Shown here one piece after another: positions 55,799-63,810 of a stretch of 64,000 nt of DNA; the first letter of the stretch is position 1; every line of letters starts with the position of its first letter. The DNA comes from Lysinibacillus irui. Lineage in GTDB: Bacteria > Bacillota > Bacilli > Bacillales_A > Planococcaceae. The notes under the pieces are model-generated. The model did not search any database, had not been told where the DNA came from, and was given only the letters and a program-made list of their open reading frames with translations. The translations under genes were made by a program, and so were the position numbers. The stretch spans positions 1,109,501 through 1,173,500 of the forward strand of contig NZ_CP113527.1 of the NCBI RefSeq assembly GCF_028877475.1, given 5' to 3'.

Positions 55799-55897
55799 AT
55801 GCATGTTAGAACGAACGTACCTAATGGCAAGTTCGCTGTACATTTTAATGCCTTTTGTAAACGAGTATTGAAGAAGATAACAAGGAACTTTTATTAG
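55799..55897 (+). CDS. Possible 32-residue peptide gene
   Basis: ATG 55799 follows GAAGGGAGGGG, a very strong ribosome site. The frame reads MHVRTNVPNGKFAVHFNAFC then KRVLKKITRNFY. Basic tail, no signal. It may be the start of a truncated gene or a real small protein. Not recognised. Confidence 0.4.
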   Translation: MHVRTNVPNGKFAVHFNAFCKRVLKKITRNFY

Positions 55898-55934
55898 AGT
55901 ATGACTAATGAGTATAGGATTTAATAAACATCTT

Positions 55935-55969
55935 AGTTATTCCATTATAGGGCCATATTATTGAATAAC
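55935..55969 (+). repeat. Repeat family A, copy 12 (inner hairpin lost)
   Basis: GTTATTCCATTATAGGGCCA then TATTATTGAATAAC: outer arms pair directly (GTTATTC/GAATAAC). Module C at 55986-56005. Confidence 0.65.
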
Positions 55970-56079
55970 TTTCTTTATAAAATTTTACCAAACGAAGCTT
56001 TGGAAATTTAAAACCGATAAAAACCAATAAAATCCATTTGTGGTATTATTAAAGTAACTTTTTTTGATATGGGGTGGAA

Positions 56080-56625
56080 ATGTTGAAAAGATATTTTTAC
56101 ATAAGCATTTTATTAGGTTCATTGGCTTTATCAGGTTGTATTAATGATGAAGCTGATAACACAGAAGCTACAGCAGAATCGTTGGCTACTGAACGTTCCA
56201 AAACAATTCACAAAGATGATAATACTAAAAAGACAGAAGAAGTAAAAGAAGTTGTAAAAAAGGAACCTTTTATCTTAGATGTCACGGATATAGAGAAAGT
56301 AGCACCAATAAGAAGTTTTTATCCTATTGCGATTGATGCAGAGATAACGTCTCCTATAGGTGAAATTAAATCCTCTTTTACTCATTCTGGTGATAGTCCA
56401 TTTAAAATAACCTTACTAAATATTGGTACTGAAAGTTTTTTATACAAAATTCAAAATCTAGATAAAGAAACAAAAATAGCAAATGGTATTTTAAAAAGTA
56501 ATGAATGTTATGAGAAGATATTTGACGGCTTCCCTGAAGGCATTTATGTCATATCTTCCGTAATAGAAGAAGAAGGGTTCCCTACGGATATAAAACTAAA
56601 GGTAAAGGTAGAGATGCTTCATTAA
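56080..56625 (+). CDS. Lipoprotein of unknown function
   Basis: 181 residues from ATG 56080, close after GGGGTGG. Lipobox LALSGC. A Lys/Glu/Thr-rich linker (KTIHKDDNTKKTEEVKEVVK) leads to a beta-rich domain (SPIGEIKSSFTHSGDSPFKI, LLNIGTESFLYKIQNLDKET) like an Ig-type or DUF4871-like extracellular module. Membrane-anchored outside the cell. Function unknown. Confidence 0.75.
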   Translation: MLKRYFYISILLGSLALSGCINDEADNTEATAESLATERSKTIHKDDNTKKTEEVKEVVKKEPFILDVTDIEKVAPIRSFYPIAIDAEITSPIGEIKSSFTHSGDSPFKITLLNIGTESFLYKIQNLDKETKIANGILKSNECYEKIFDGFPEGIYVISSVIEEEGFPTDIKLKVKVEMLH

Positions 56626-56819
56626 CTGATTTGGTTTTTAAGGTGAAAACTCAAAACCTTGTTCAACTTACTGTAGCATTAGTGAAACAAGGTTTTATAA
56701 AGTATACATAAACAAACCTAATAACGTTCCCAAATGAAAGTTAGAGAAGACACAAAAACCCAAAAAATGTTGTTTTAAAAGTAACTATTCGTCTTGGGTT
56801 CATTTGCTGGTATATTTTT

Positions 56820-56936
56820 GCGGAAGAAGGATCACTGGGGATTAAAGATGTAGATTTAGATGAGTTAGAGATTATGCTAAATGAAGGTACTCAGTTTGGG
56901 TTGACTAATTTTGCAACAAACGAAGATGTAATGTAG
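56820..56936 (+). pseudogene. Tail of an unidentified gene
   Basis: The frame reads AEEGSLGIKDVDLDELEIML then NEGTQFGLTNFATNEDVM and TAG at 56934. Protein-like acidic composition, no start or ribosome site. The frame continues upstream with weak hydrophobic residues. Probable C-terminal remnant. Confidence 0.4.
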
Positions 56937-56974
56937 AACAAGTAAGGAATAAACTAATTTTTTGGAGGTAAAGT

Positions 56975-57757
56975 ATGATTAAAGATTTGTGGTTTACTGT
57001 GCATCCGATTGATATTAATACATATGCAATTAGTGAATATGGACATTGGGAGAAGGTACATTCATTTTTATTATTAGGTAATCAAAAAGCGATTCTAATT
57101 GATACAGGTCTTGGAATTGATAATATAAAGAGAATTACTGACCAATTGACTACTTTACCGATTGAAGTCATCACTACCCATGTCCACACTGATCATATCG
57201 GAAGTCACGGCGAATTTGAAAAAATATATGTTCATGAGGGAGATAAAGACTGGTTAGTGAATGGAATAAAAGGCTTATCAATTGAACAAATAAGAAAAGA
57301 TATTAGTAGAGATATAACATTGCCTACTCCTAATACATTTAATCCTCATACATATCAACCATTTCAAGGGGAACCAACAGGGTTGTTAGGTGATGGCGAC
57401 GTAATTGAATTGGGTAATAGAAATTTAATAATTTATCATACTCCTGGACATTCTCCAGGTCATATATCCGTTTTTGATGAAACAAACGGTTACTTGTTTA
57501 CAGGGGATTTACTATATGATGAAACTCCTATATATGCTTTTTATCCTTCAACAAACCCTGTGGATTTAGTCAATTCCTTGGAAAAAGTTTCAGAGATACC
57601 AAACGTTTCAATGGTTTACGGTTCACATAATACTTTAGGGCTTGAACCAAAAATATTAGAAGAAGTAAAAATTGCAGTTAAGTTTTTGAGAGAAAATAAA
57701 CTTACTAAATTCGGTACAGGAATCCATAAATTTAATGGTTTTAGTGTACAGTTTTAA
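56975..57757 (+). CDS. Metallo-beta-lactamase-fold hydrolase
   Basis: 260 residues. Metal motif TTHVHTDHIGSHG (HxHxDH), third ligand region HTPGHSPGHISVF, bridging Asp in LFTGDLLYD, final His in YGSHN. The full set of zinc ligands is intact. The family ranges from glyoxalase II to lactonases and others, and the substrate cannot be assigned. TTTGGAGG precedes the ATG. Single gene between repeats. Confidence 0.9.
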   Translation: MIKDLWFTVHPIDINTYAISEYGHWEKVHSFLLLGNQKAILIDTGLGIDNIKRITDQLTTLPIEVITTHVHTDHIGSHGEFEKIYVHEGDKDWLVNGIKGLSIEQIRKDISRDITLPTPNTFNPHTYQPFQGEPTGLLGDGDVIELGNRNLIIYHTPGHSPGHISVFDETNGYLFTGDLLYDETPIYAFYPSTNPVDLVNSLEKVSEIPNVSMVYGSHNTLGLEPKILEEVKIAVKFLRENKLTKFGTGIHKFNGFSVQF

Positions 57758-57876
57758 CAGTTCTTATTGAACTAAAGCGTAGCGTTTTTCAATAAGTTCT
57801 TTAAATTGTTTTTCTGCTAAAAGGAAAAATAGAAAAAAATTTTAGTAATGTCTTTTATAATTATCTTGAAATCGAG

Positions 57877-57940
57877 TTTTCCATTAAGGGGCGCTTTTCT
57901 GAAATAGGAAAGCGTCTTTCTTCATAAGGGCCAGATTGTG
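57877..57940 (+). repeat. Repeat family A, copy 13
   Basis: GTTTTCCATTAAG, GGGCGCTTTTC-TGAAATA-GGAAAGCGTC, AAGGGCCA, GATTGTGG. Inner hairpin perfect, outer arms eroded. Confidence 0.85.
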
Positions 57941-58005
57941 GAGGAACGTTTTCAGTAAAATTGGATATTATTGTTGAAATATAGAGTAAGGTAGTGAAGT
58001 TTCTC

Positions 58006-58033
58006 ACTAACTAACGAAGCAGGATAGTTAAAG
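58006..58033 (+). repeat. Repeat family B copy with shared leader
   Basis: ACTAACTAACGAAGCAGGAT then AGTTAAAG. The following 45 bases recur almost unchanged at about 59687-59732, upstream of a different, coding-free stretch. Confidence 0.55.
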
Positions 58034-58073
58034 CACATTTAGGGTACGTTACTTCTAAAAAGGAGTAATCTAA

Positions 58074-58649
58074 ATGAAAAATACATTCTTAATTAGTTCG
58101 TTTGTGATTATATTTTTGTTCAGTTTTTCTATATTATTAGAAAGTCCTGTTCATTCTCAAACTAACCCTTCAGATAATAATGAATATTTATATCCTGCAA
58201 ATAAGGAAAAAGTTGTTGATGAAACTGTAGATGAATTTTACCAGGCATTAAGGAACCTAAAGTATCCTATACATCAGGAGGTTTATCAAAGATATAAGCA
58301 GAAGCCAAAGCAACAGCAAAGGCATTTGGATACTGTTCTTTTTAAAGAAATGCCTGATGCATCTGTAAATGTTAGAAAAAAATTATTGTTCAATGAGGTA
58401 GAAAGATTAAATTATATAACTTTTGATGGAAATATTCTTAGTATCTACCCTTATATAGATATTAACTATCATCAGACCGTTAGTCCTGATAGGCAAGTTT
58501 ATTTTTTTTATTCCTTTAAAGACACAGAAAAAGAATTTAGAGGTAATTATGCAATTTATGATGTTGAAACAAAAGAAATGGTAGCAGGCGGAAATACTTA
58601 TATGCCAAAGCTCAATCTTACAAGGAACACTTATGATAAAGAAAGATAA
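58074..58649 (+). CDS. Exported protein of unknown function
   Basis: 191 residues. Signal peptide FLISSFVIIFLFSFSILL, cleaved near VHSQT. Mature protein begins with an Asn/Asp-rich stretch, a helix KVVDETVDEFYQALRNLKY and strands with NILSIYPYIDIN and RQVYFFYSFKDTEKE. A strong AAGGAG site precedes the ATG. Not recognised. A terminator follows at 58745. Confidence 0.75.
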   Translation: MKNTFLISSFVIIFLFSFSILLESPVHSQTNPSDNNEYLYPANKEKVVDETVDEFYQALRNLKYPIHQEVYQRYKQKPKQQQRHLDTVLFKEMPDASVNVRKKLLFNEVERLNYITFDGNILSIYPYIDINYHQTVSPDRQVYFFYSFKDTEKEFRGNYAIYDVETKEMVAGGNTYMPKLNLTRNTYDKER

Positions 58650-58744
58650 ATTTAGGTAAAATAGCAAAATGATTGTGTTCGTTGTTGAACTAACTTTTGA
58701 TGGAAATTTATTCCTATAGCAGCAAATGTGGTCATTGTTGTACA

Positions 58745-58796
58745 AAAAGGATAGATACAAGCAGGTATAATTCCTGTTCATCTATCCTTTTCTTAA
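58745..58796 (+). terminator. Terminator after the exported protein gene
   Basis: AAAAGGATAGAT (58745-58756) pairs with ATCTATCCTTTT (58780-58791), with a small inner CAGG/CCTG hairpin, then CTTAAT. Confidence 0.75.
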
Positions 58797-58890
58797 TATC
58801 TTATATAATGTGTGACTTTTTAATTGGATATTTAGTTATCGGGCAGTAATTATTCTTGATTTTAATAAAAGAAAAGCGTGAGACCTTTTT

Positions 58891-59355
58891 TTATTTATTT
58901 GGGTTGCGTTCAATAAATTCAATGATTACATCTTTTAAACGATATACTTGTGTGAAGTATAAATGTTCAGGTACGTTATCACGTACAAGCCATTTTCTTA
59001 ATACATCATGATGGAAAGTTACAAAATACTCCATTAAAACATCCCTGTCAATACCTTGTTCTTTAGCCATATCTGAAATCGAAAGCCCGTCTTTCCAGTA
59101 CGTATCATATTCTTTTTCAGTTAATTTTAACAACTCATAAATCTCATCATAGTTATACTTAAAGCTGTAACTGTATTCCTTTTTTGTATCTCTATTTTCT
59201 TCAACTGAAATCGTTATGTGATCGTATTTTTCTTTATCGTTATTTTCAATTTCAGTTAAAGTACCAAGATTCGTGTCCTCAGCTTTTGCAAAATGTGAAA
59301 AAGATAAAAACGATACTATTAGTAAAATAGGTAGATACTTTAATATTCTTTTCAT
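58891..59355 (-). CDS. Exported helical protein of unknown function
   Basis: 154 residues from ATG 59355, which has AGAGAGGT upstream on the minus strand. The frame runs 37 codons further but without a site. Signal peptide LKYLPILLIVSFLSFSHFA, then AKAED. The C-terminal part has SISDMAKEQGIDRDVLMEYF, which looks like a helix-turn-helix-type repeat, and ends DVIIEFIERNPNK. Function unknown. Confidence 0.7.
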   Translation of the reverse strand: MKRILKYLPILLIVSFLSFSHFAKAEDTNLGTLTEIENNDKEKYDHITISVEENRDTKKEYSYSFKYNYDEIYELLKLTEKEYDTYWKDGLSISDMAKEQGIDRDVLMEYFVTFHHDVLRKWLVRDNVPEHLYFTQVYRLKDVIIEFIERNPNK

Positions 59356-59545
59356 ATTTTTACCTCTCTGGTTATTTTTATTTTTCAATAATAATTTTGG
59401 GCTTAGGTTTACCTTTATATACATTACATATTGGATTATTGCATTGGTCATTAACCACAAACACAATGCCTTGTTCTAGGTTTAAAAATTGTTTTCTTAG
59501 TACTAAATAAGGATCAAGGGATATAACTTTTGTAGAGTATTTCTT

Positions 59546-59618
59546 TATTCCACAATCGGGCGCATTTCTTTAATAAAGAATAGGCCTTCCTATATTAACG
59601 GGCCATTTTCTTGAGTAA
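59546..59618 (+). repeat. Repeat family A, copy 14
   Basis: TTATTCCACAATC, GGGCGCATTTCTTTA/TAAAGAATAGGCC, AACGGGCCA, TTTTCTTGAGTAA. Same inner-stem type as copy 6. 59620-59850 has a duplicated leader fragment but no convincing gene. Confidence 0.85.
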
Positions 59619-59850
59619 TACATTTAAAGAAAATCTTTATGGAGCAAAGAAATTTTGAAGATTTTCACTTAAACCAAAAGAGCAGGATAGTTAAAGAACA
59701 TTTAGGGTACGTTACTTCTAAAAAGAATCTAATTGAGAGAAATAAAAATGACAAAAAAAGGCATCAAGAATGCTCTTCTAGATACCTTTTATCTAAAGTT
59801 CACTGCAGCCTTAAAGGGTGCTTTTTTACGTTTCTTTGAAATATTAGTTT

Positions 59851-61307
59851 TTATTTTTCTAGTTCTAACCAACCCTCAAATAGGGTATCATCTTTTAAAT
59901 CAAAATAGTATTTTACGAATCTCACAAACTCTTTAGTATCAACTTCTTTATATCTATAAAAAAGATAATAGCTTTTTAAAAATTTTTCAGCTTCTTTAAG
60001 CTCTCCATTATCTTTAAATAATTCCCATAACTTTCTGGCAGATTTTCCATAAACATATGAACCCATATTGGATTCATCGTATTGATCAAGAGGTAAATTT
60101 ACTGGAAGTTCTCGTTTTGGGTCAATTCTGAAAATCGAATTATAAGTTTCATTTTGTTTCGATTTCGAATACATAAATAGACCAGTAGCAAATTCTGCAA
60201 AGCCTTCATCTAACCATGCATTTTTATAAGGATCATTGCTAATCATCCCATAAAACCATTGATGAGCAATCTCATGAACTACCATAGTTTTAAGTTGCTT
60301 GGAATTGTTAAGACCACTATTATAAATCGAATGAGCTGTTACAATTCCTGGATATTCCATACCCATTCCATCTAATACAATATCTAATTGTTTAAAAGGA
60401 TAAGGCCCCATAATTTCTTCGAAATAATTTAATGCAGAGGTAGCCTCGTCTACTATTTCTTGATATAGTTCCTCTTTTTTCTCTTCAAATCCAAATACTC
60501 TAATAGAAATGCCCTCCTCTTTTTCTACTAGTATTGGATCTTTTAATATAGCTAGAAATATCTCCTTCACATTCTGAATTTCAAGTAACCTTTGTTCAGA
60601 CTTGGAAATACTTCGTGGTCGAAGGAAGAAACCAAGGTGTACTCTTTAGGAATGTCATACGTTAATTTGAAATTGCTAAATGTTGTATGATAAGTCTCTC
60701 CTCGATCGAGGTACACTTCCTTGTTCCATTTATGGCTTCTATATGTGGCAAGCATTGGATAAAATTGAGCTAAATGAAAATTACTATTATTTTTCGTGAA
60801 TCTTATGCCCTTTTCAGGAATGGTTAGTTCATAGGAAAAATTAACTTTGATTTCTTGATTAGGTTTCAACTTTTCCATAAGCATTATGCTTAATGTATCT
60901 TTATCTAGTGAGTAATTTACCTTTTTTCCATCAATCGAAATGTTTTGAATATCAACTTTCGAGGGATGTTCTAGCTCAGATGAAACACTTTTTGTAAACA
61001 TATTAGGTATAAAGTAAAAAATTAATTGTTCCCAATCATCGTTAGATAGATTTTTGATTAAACAGGTTGATTCAAATCGGAAATTTCCGTTATTATCCAT
61101 TGTTAGTTTTATGTCATAATCACTGGAATTTCCAGGATTTAATCCTTTTGAAATAAATCCTTCTCTTTTCACTTTTTTAGTAACCGTCGATTCCAAATTA
61201 TCATCTTGTTTATTTAACTTCCATGCTACGAAAAATACACACATTAAGACTAAAAATATGATTATTATTTTCTTCTTAATAACTTCCCTCTCCAATCTAC
61301 GTAACAA
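59851..61307 (-). pseudogene. M1-family metallopeptidase, split by a frameshift
   Basis: The N-terminal part (61307-60567) has a membrane anchor IIIIFLVLMCVFFVAW and an aminopeptidase N-like beta domain. The C-terminal part (60570-59851) has the zinc site HEIAHQWFYG and NAWLDEGFAEFATGL. They lie in different frames. Near 60606 a one-base change turns the frame: read-through gives SEQRLLEIQNVKEIFLAI and joins the halves. It would be a membrane-bound gluzincin. No clear start codon; ATT just before KKKIIII has the best-placed ribosome site (GGAGAGGG). Probably inactive, or a sequencing slip. Confidence 0.85.
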
Positions 61308-61428
61308 TAAAAATAATTTACTCCACTATATGAATTTACTAAAAAGTTTTTAAATTTATACATATTTTTTGAACTTAATAGTTACTACGTTTCTGTTTGA
61401 ACCTACAATTACAGGAGAAACTATTTAA

Positions 61429-61581
61429 AATGATAGATTTTTAGAGGAAAGCACAACGAAAAAATTACCAAATGGGATACCAGATGCGATTTGGTTTTCA
61501 ACAGATGTTGTTACATCTTTAAAAGTGGGACAAAACGTTACAGTTTGGACAAAGGCAAAAGAACAAAGTTATCCAGAATAA
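61429..61581 (+). pseudogene. DUF3221-like C-terminal fragment
   Basis: The frame reads RFLEESTTKKLPNGIPDAIW then FSTDVVTSLKVGQNVTVWTK and AKEQSYPE before TAA. GIPDAIW...LKVGQNVTVWTK resembles the end of DUF3221 (YobA-like) secreted proteins. No start is present. 61308-61428 shows nothing. Confidence 0.55.
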
Positions 61582-61642
61582 GCGAGGGAGGGATAAAATC
61601 GAAATTAATGATGAAAAATGAGGGAGTAAATCAACAATTAGA

Positions 61643-61717
61643 TATTCAACAATCGGACGCGATTCTGTAATAAGAATCGGCGCTCGTTTTCATTAAAGGG
61701 CCAATTAATTGAATTAC
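61643..61717 (+). repeat. Repeat family A, copy 15 (changed inner stem)
   Basis: GATATTCAACAATC, GGACGCGATTCTG-TAATA-AGAATCGGCGCTC, AAAGGGCCA, ATTAATTGAATTAC. GCGATTCT/AGAATCGGC replaces the usual GCGCTTTTC/GGAAAGCGT, changed on both sides. Confidence 0.87.
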
Positions 61718-61874
61718 ACTTCTGAAAAAATGGTATTTTGTGTTAATTTTTATGTGAGTTTTTGAAAAAATGTACTTAAGATAATGGGGCAGTTTAGCTT
61801 TAGAAGTATAGAGGTTTTGATAATCTTAATGTCGAAAAGAATGTATAACCGCATAAAACAGAAGGAGAGGTACT

Positions 61875-62369
61875 TTGAAAAAAATTAGGGAAGCAACAAA
61901 AGAGGATATGATAGAAGTTTATAAGATGGGCTATGATGTTTGGGGAGATAATCTGCCATATGAAAAATATATAACTATGTGCCAGGCTTCCAATAAGTAT
62001 AAAAAGGGAAAGTGGTACGTTCTTGAAGCAACAGATACAAAGCAACTATTAAGCTCTCTCATCGTATATGAACTAAATCTTTCAGAAGACCAAATTGTAA
62101 AAGGGCTTGGTTCAATCGCTACTCCTTTAAATTTAAGAAAAAAAGGATATGCTTCTTTATTGGTCAAAGAAACGATAAATAAACTAGAGCAGGAAGAAAA
62201 CTGTAACAACTTTTTCCTTTATAGTGATATTGGGATAGAATTTTACAAAGGATTAGGTTTTATTGTACTACCTAATGATAGTCAAAAATATAACGACAGT
62301 GTTTGTATGTATTACTCAAAAGAAAATAAGATCGGCTCCATATCACTTGATATCCCAGATTACTTTTAA
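61875..62369 (+). CDS. GNAT-family acetyltransferase
   Basis: 164 residues from TTG 61875 after AAGGAGAGG. IREATKEDMIEVYKMGYDVW at the start, acetyl-CoA motif A region LGSIATPLNLRKKGYASLLV (with R/K-KGYA in place of Q/RxxGxG/A), then FLYSDIGIEFYKGLGF. Acceptor unknown. Single gene between family A copies 15 and 16. Confidence 0.87.
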   Translation: MKKIREATKEDMIEVYKMGYDVWGDNLPYEKYITMCQASNKYKKGKWYVLEATDTKQLLSSLIVYELNLSEDQIVKGLGSIATPLNLRKKGYASLLVKETINKLEQEENCNNFFLYSDIGIEFYKGLGFIVLPNDSQKYNDSVCMYYSKENKIGSISLDIPDYF

Positions 62370-62378
62370 CGGACATCC

Positions 62379-62404
62379 AAAGTAACGGGGGCTTTAGTTA
62401 AATA
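62379..62404 (+). repeat. Repeat family B copy
   Basis: AAAGTAACGGGGGCTTTAGT then TAAATAAC, four bases before family A copy 16. Confidence 0.6.
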
Positions 62405-62407
62405 ACA

Positions 62408-62480
62408 ATCTTCAACAATCGGACGCTTTTCTGAAATTAAGGAAAGCGTCCTTATTTATGGAAGTGTCCAGATTATGGAA
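62408..62480 (+). repeat. Repeat family A, copy 16
   Basis: ATCTTCAACAATC, GGACGCTTTTC-TGAAATTAA-GGAAAGCGTCC, GTGTCCA, GATTATGG. GGAC/GTCC replaces GGGC/GGCCA on both sides of the inner stem. Confidence 0.87.
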
Positions 62481-62550
62481 GATTCCATATTCATATTTTT
62501 TTTTGTAAGAGGACAGAATGTAGAAAAAGAAAGATTAGAATGTTTAATAT

Positions 62551-62606
62551 TTAACTACATGGTTGAATGTAAATTAAAAGGTTGTTATATTTAACCACAT
62601 GGTTAA
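62551..62606 (+). promoter_or_regulatory. Two ArsR-type operators, the second over the arsR start codon
   Basis: TTAACTACATGGTTGA (62551-62566) and TTAACCACATGGTTAA (62591-62606) share the palindrome TTAACCA-N2-TGGTTAA. The ATG 62599 is inside the second. The pattern resembles sites of ArsR repressors paired with SRPBCC proteins. Confidence 0.65.
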
Positions 62607-62934
62607 CCATAATAAAGATATCTTAAATGTAACTTTTCATGCTTTAGCTGATTCAACAAGAAGTGAAATAGTTCGTATGTTGGCGCAAAAAAGAAAGGAC
62701 TATTTCTGAATTAGCAGAGCCCTTTGATATGTCTTTGACTAGTATTTCAAAACATATAAAAGTTCTGGATCGGGCAAAACTTGTTGAAAGGAGTGTAAAT
62801 GGAAGAATTCATTTATGTCGGTTAAACAAGGAATCATTATCCCAAGCAATGGAATGTTTTATGAAAAGTCCTGGAACAATCGTTTCAATCTTTTGGAAAG
62901 TGAATTATTCAAAGCAAAAAATAAAGAACATTAA
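62599..62934 (+). pseudogene. ArsR-family repressor with two frameshifts
   Basis: From ATG 62599 the frame reads MVNHNKDILNVTFHALADST then RSEIVRMLAQK. An extra A in the run near 62690 shifts it, and the normal frame continues ERTISELAEPFDMSLTSISK then HIKVLDRAKLVERSVNGRIH. Near 62855 one base is missing, after which FYEKSWNNRFNLLESELFKA and KNKEH follow to the stop at 62934. Fixing both gives a normal ~112-residue ArsR. It should repress itself and the SRPBCC gene, but as read it is broken. Confidence 0.85.
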
Positions 62935-62955
62935 TTTACATAAAGGAGTGAATGT

Positions 62956-63453
62956 ATGAGTGACGTTTCCACAACCACTTTAATAATGATAAGAATTTTT
63001 GATGTATCGACTGAAAGAGTTTTTAATGCATGGTTGAACCCAGAAATGATGAGAAAATGGTTTTTTACATTGGAAGGGACGAATAAGATAACACAAAATA
63101 ATCCGCAAGTTGGTGGTACTTGGGAAATTGTTGACCATCGGGAAGGGAAGGATTACCGTGCGATTGGGGAGTACCTTGAAATTGATCCTCCGAAAAAAAT
63201 CGTGTTCACTTTTAAAATGCCACAATTCAGCGAATTAGAAGATACGATTATAGTTGAGCTAAAAGAACTTAAACAAGGCTGTGAGATGACATTCAAACAA
63301 GTTATTCATGTTCCTCATGAAAAGAATTGGTCAGAATCTGATATAGAAAAAGCCCTTGTCGAATGGCATGACAGTACCGAACATGGCTGGAATTTAATGT
63401 TTATGGGACTTAAAGAATTATTGGAGACAGGAAAAATTAGCTATAAAGGCTAG
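62956..63453 (+). CDS. SRPBCC/AHSA1-domain protein
   Basis: 165 residues. IRIFDVSTERVFNAWLNPEM then MRKWFF opens the AHSA1 (START-like) fold. GGTWEIVDHREGKDYRAIGE and LEIDPPKKIVFTF follow, and the C-terminal helix is EHGWNLMFMGLKELLE. Such proteins have a hydrophobic ligand cavity, and those paired with an ArsR gene are common in Firmicutes with unknown ligands. AAAGGAGTG precedes the ATG. Twenty-two bases separate it from arsR, so one operon. Confidence 0.9.
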   Translation: MSDVSTTTLIMIRIFDVSTERVFNAWLNPEMMRKWFFTLEGTNKITQNNPQVGGTWEIVDHREGKDYRAIGEYLEIDPPKKIVFTFKMPQFSELEDTIIVELKELKQGCEMTFKQVIHVPHEKNWSESDIEKALVEWHDSTEHGWNLMFMGLKELLETGKISYKG

Positions 63454-63510
63454 AAACACAATAAATTTATATGAAGAAAAGCGAGTTTACCCCTAAAACT
63501 TGAAAAATAT

Positions 63511-63615
63511 TCCTTCAATTATCGGGCGCTTTTCCGAAATTAATCTGCACCACAAATGATAGACACAAATCTAAATTTTGGGTGCAGATTATAGTAAGGA
63601 ATGCGTCTTCTATAG
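63511..63615 (+). repeat. Repeat family A, copy 17 (interrupted by a hairpin element)
   Basis: TTCCTTCAATTATC, GGGCGCTTTTCCGAAAT | insert 63541-63591 | TAGTAAGGAATGCGTC. The right outer arm is lost. Confidence 0.82.
63541..63591. mobile_element. 51-base hairpin insert within repeat copy 17
   Basis: TAATCTGCACC (63541-63551) and GGTGCAGATTA (63581-63591) form the ends. Inner arms CAAAT/AAATTTTG are imperfect. It sits at the same point of the host repeat as the insert at 53227 and shares the ATCTGCACC end. Confidence 0.65.
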
Positions 63616-63664
63616 TTAAAGTATTAAGTAACAATATAGTCCTTTAAAAATAATAAAGTTGTTT

Positions 63665-63718
63665 AAATATCCTTTTTTAATTAAAAGGGAAGGTTGATTA
63701 AAAAAGGATATTTGCTTT
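63665..63718. terminator. Terminator-like hairpin near the right edge
   Basis: AAATATCCTTTTTTAAT (63665-63681) pairs perfectly with ATTAAAAAAGGATATTT (63697-63713), then GCTTTTATTTTG. Confidence 0.7.
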
Positions 63719-63810
63719 TATTTTGTTGAATTCCTAATTTAATCGTAAATTAAAGAAATTAGAGAAGGGAGCGAGATTATTGTGATGATAAAATAAGGTA
63801 ACCATGAAAA

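Noticed and set aside
58831..58856. Possible extra family A copy (TTTAGTTATCGGGCAGTAAT)
   Set aside because: Only about 15 bases resemble the left arm; no inner hairpin or right arm.
59639..59936. Two overlapping open frames (66 and 67 residues)
   Set aside because: They run through a repeat-derived leader and into the 3' end of the M1 peptidase. The start at 59749 has no convincing ribosome site.
45258..63615. Formal integron call for the repeat array
   Set aside because: No IntI-type integrase is in view, no attC consensus (RYYYAAC/GTTRRRY pairs) is clearly met, and some array genes are on the opposite strand. Kept as an analogy only.
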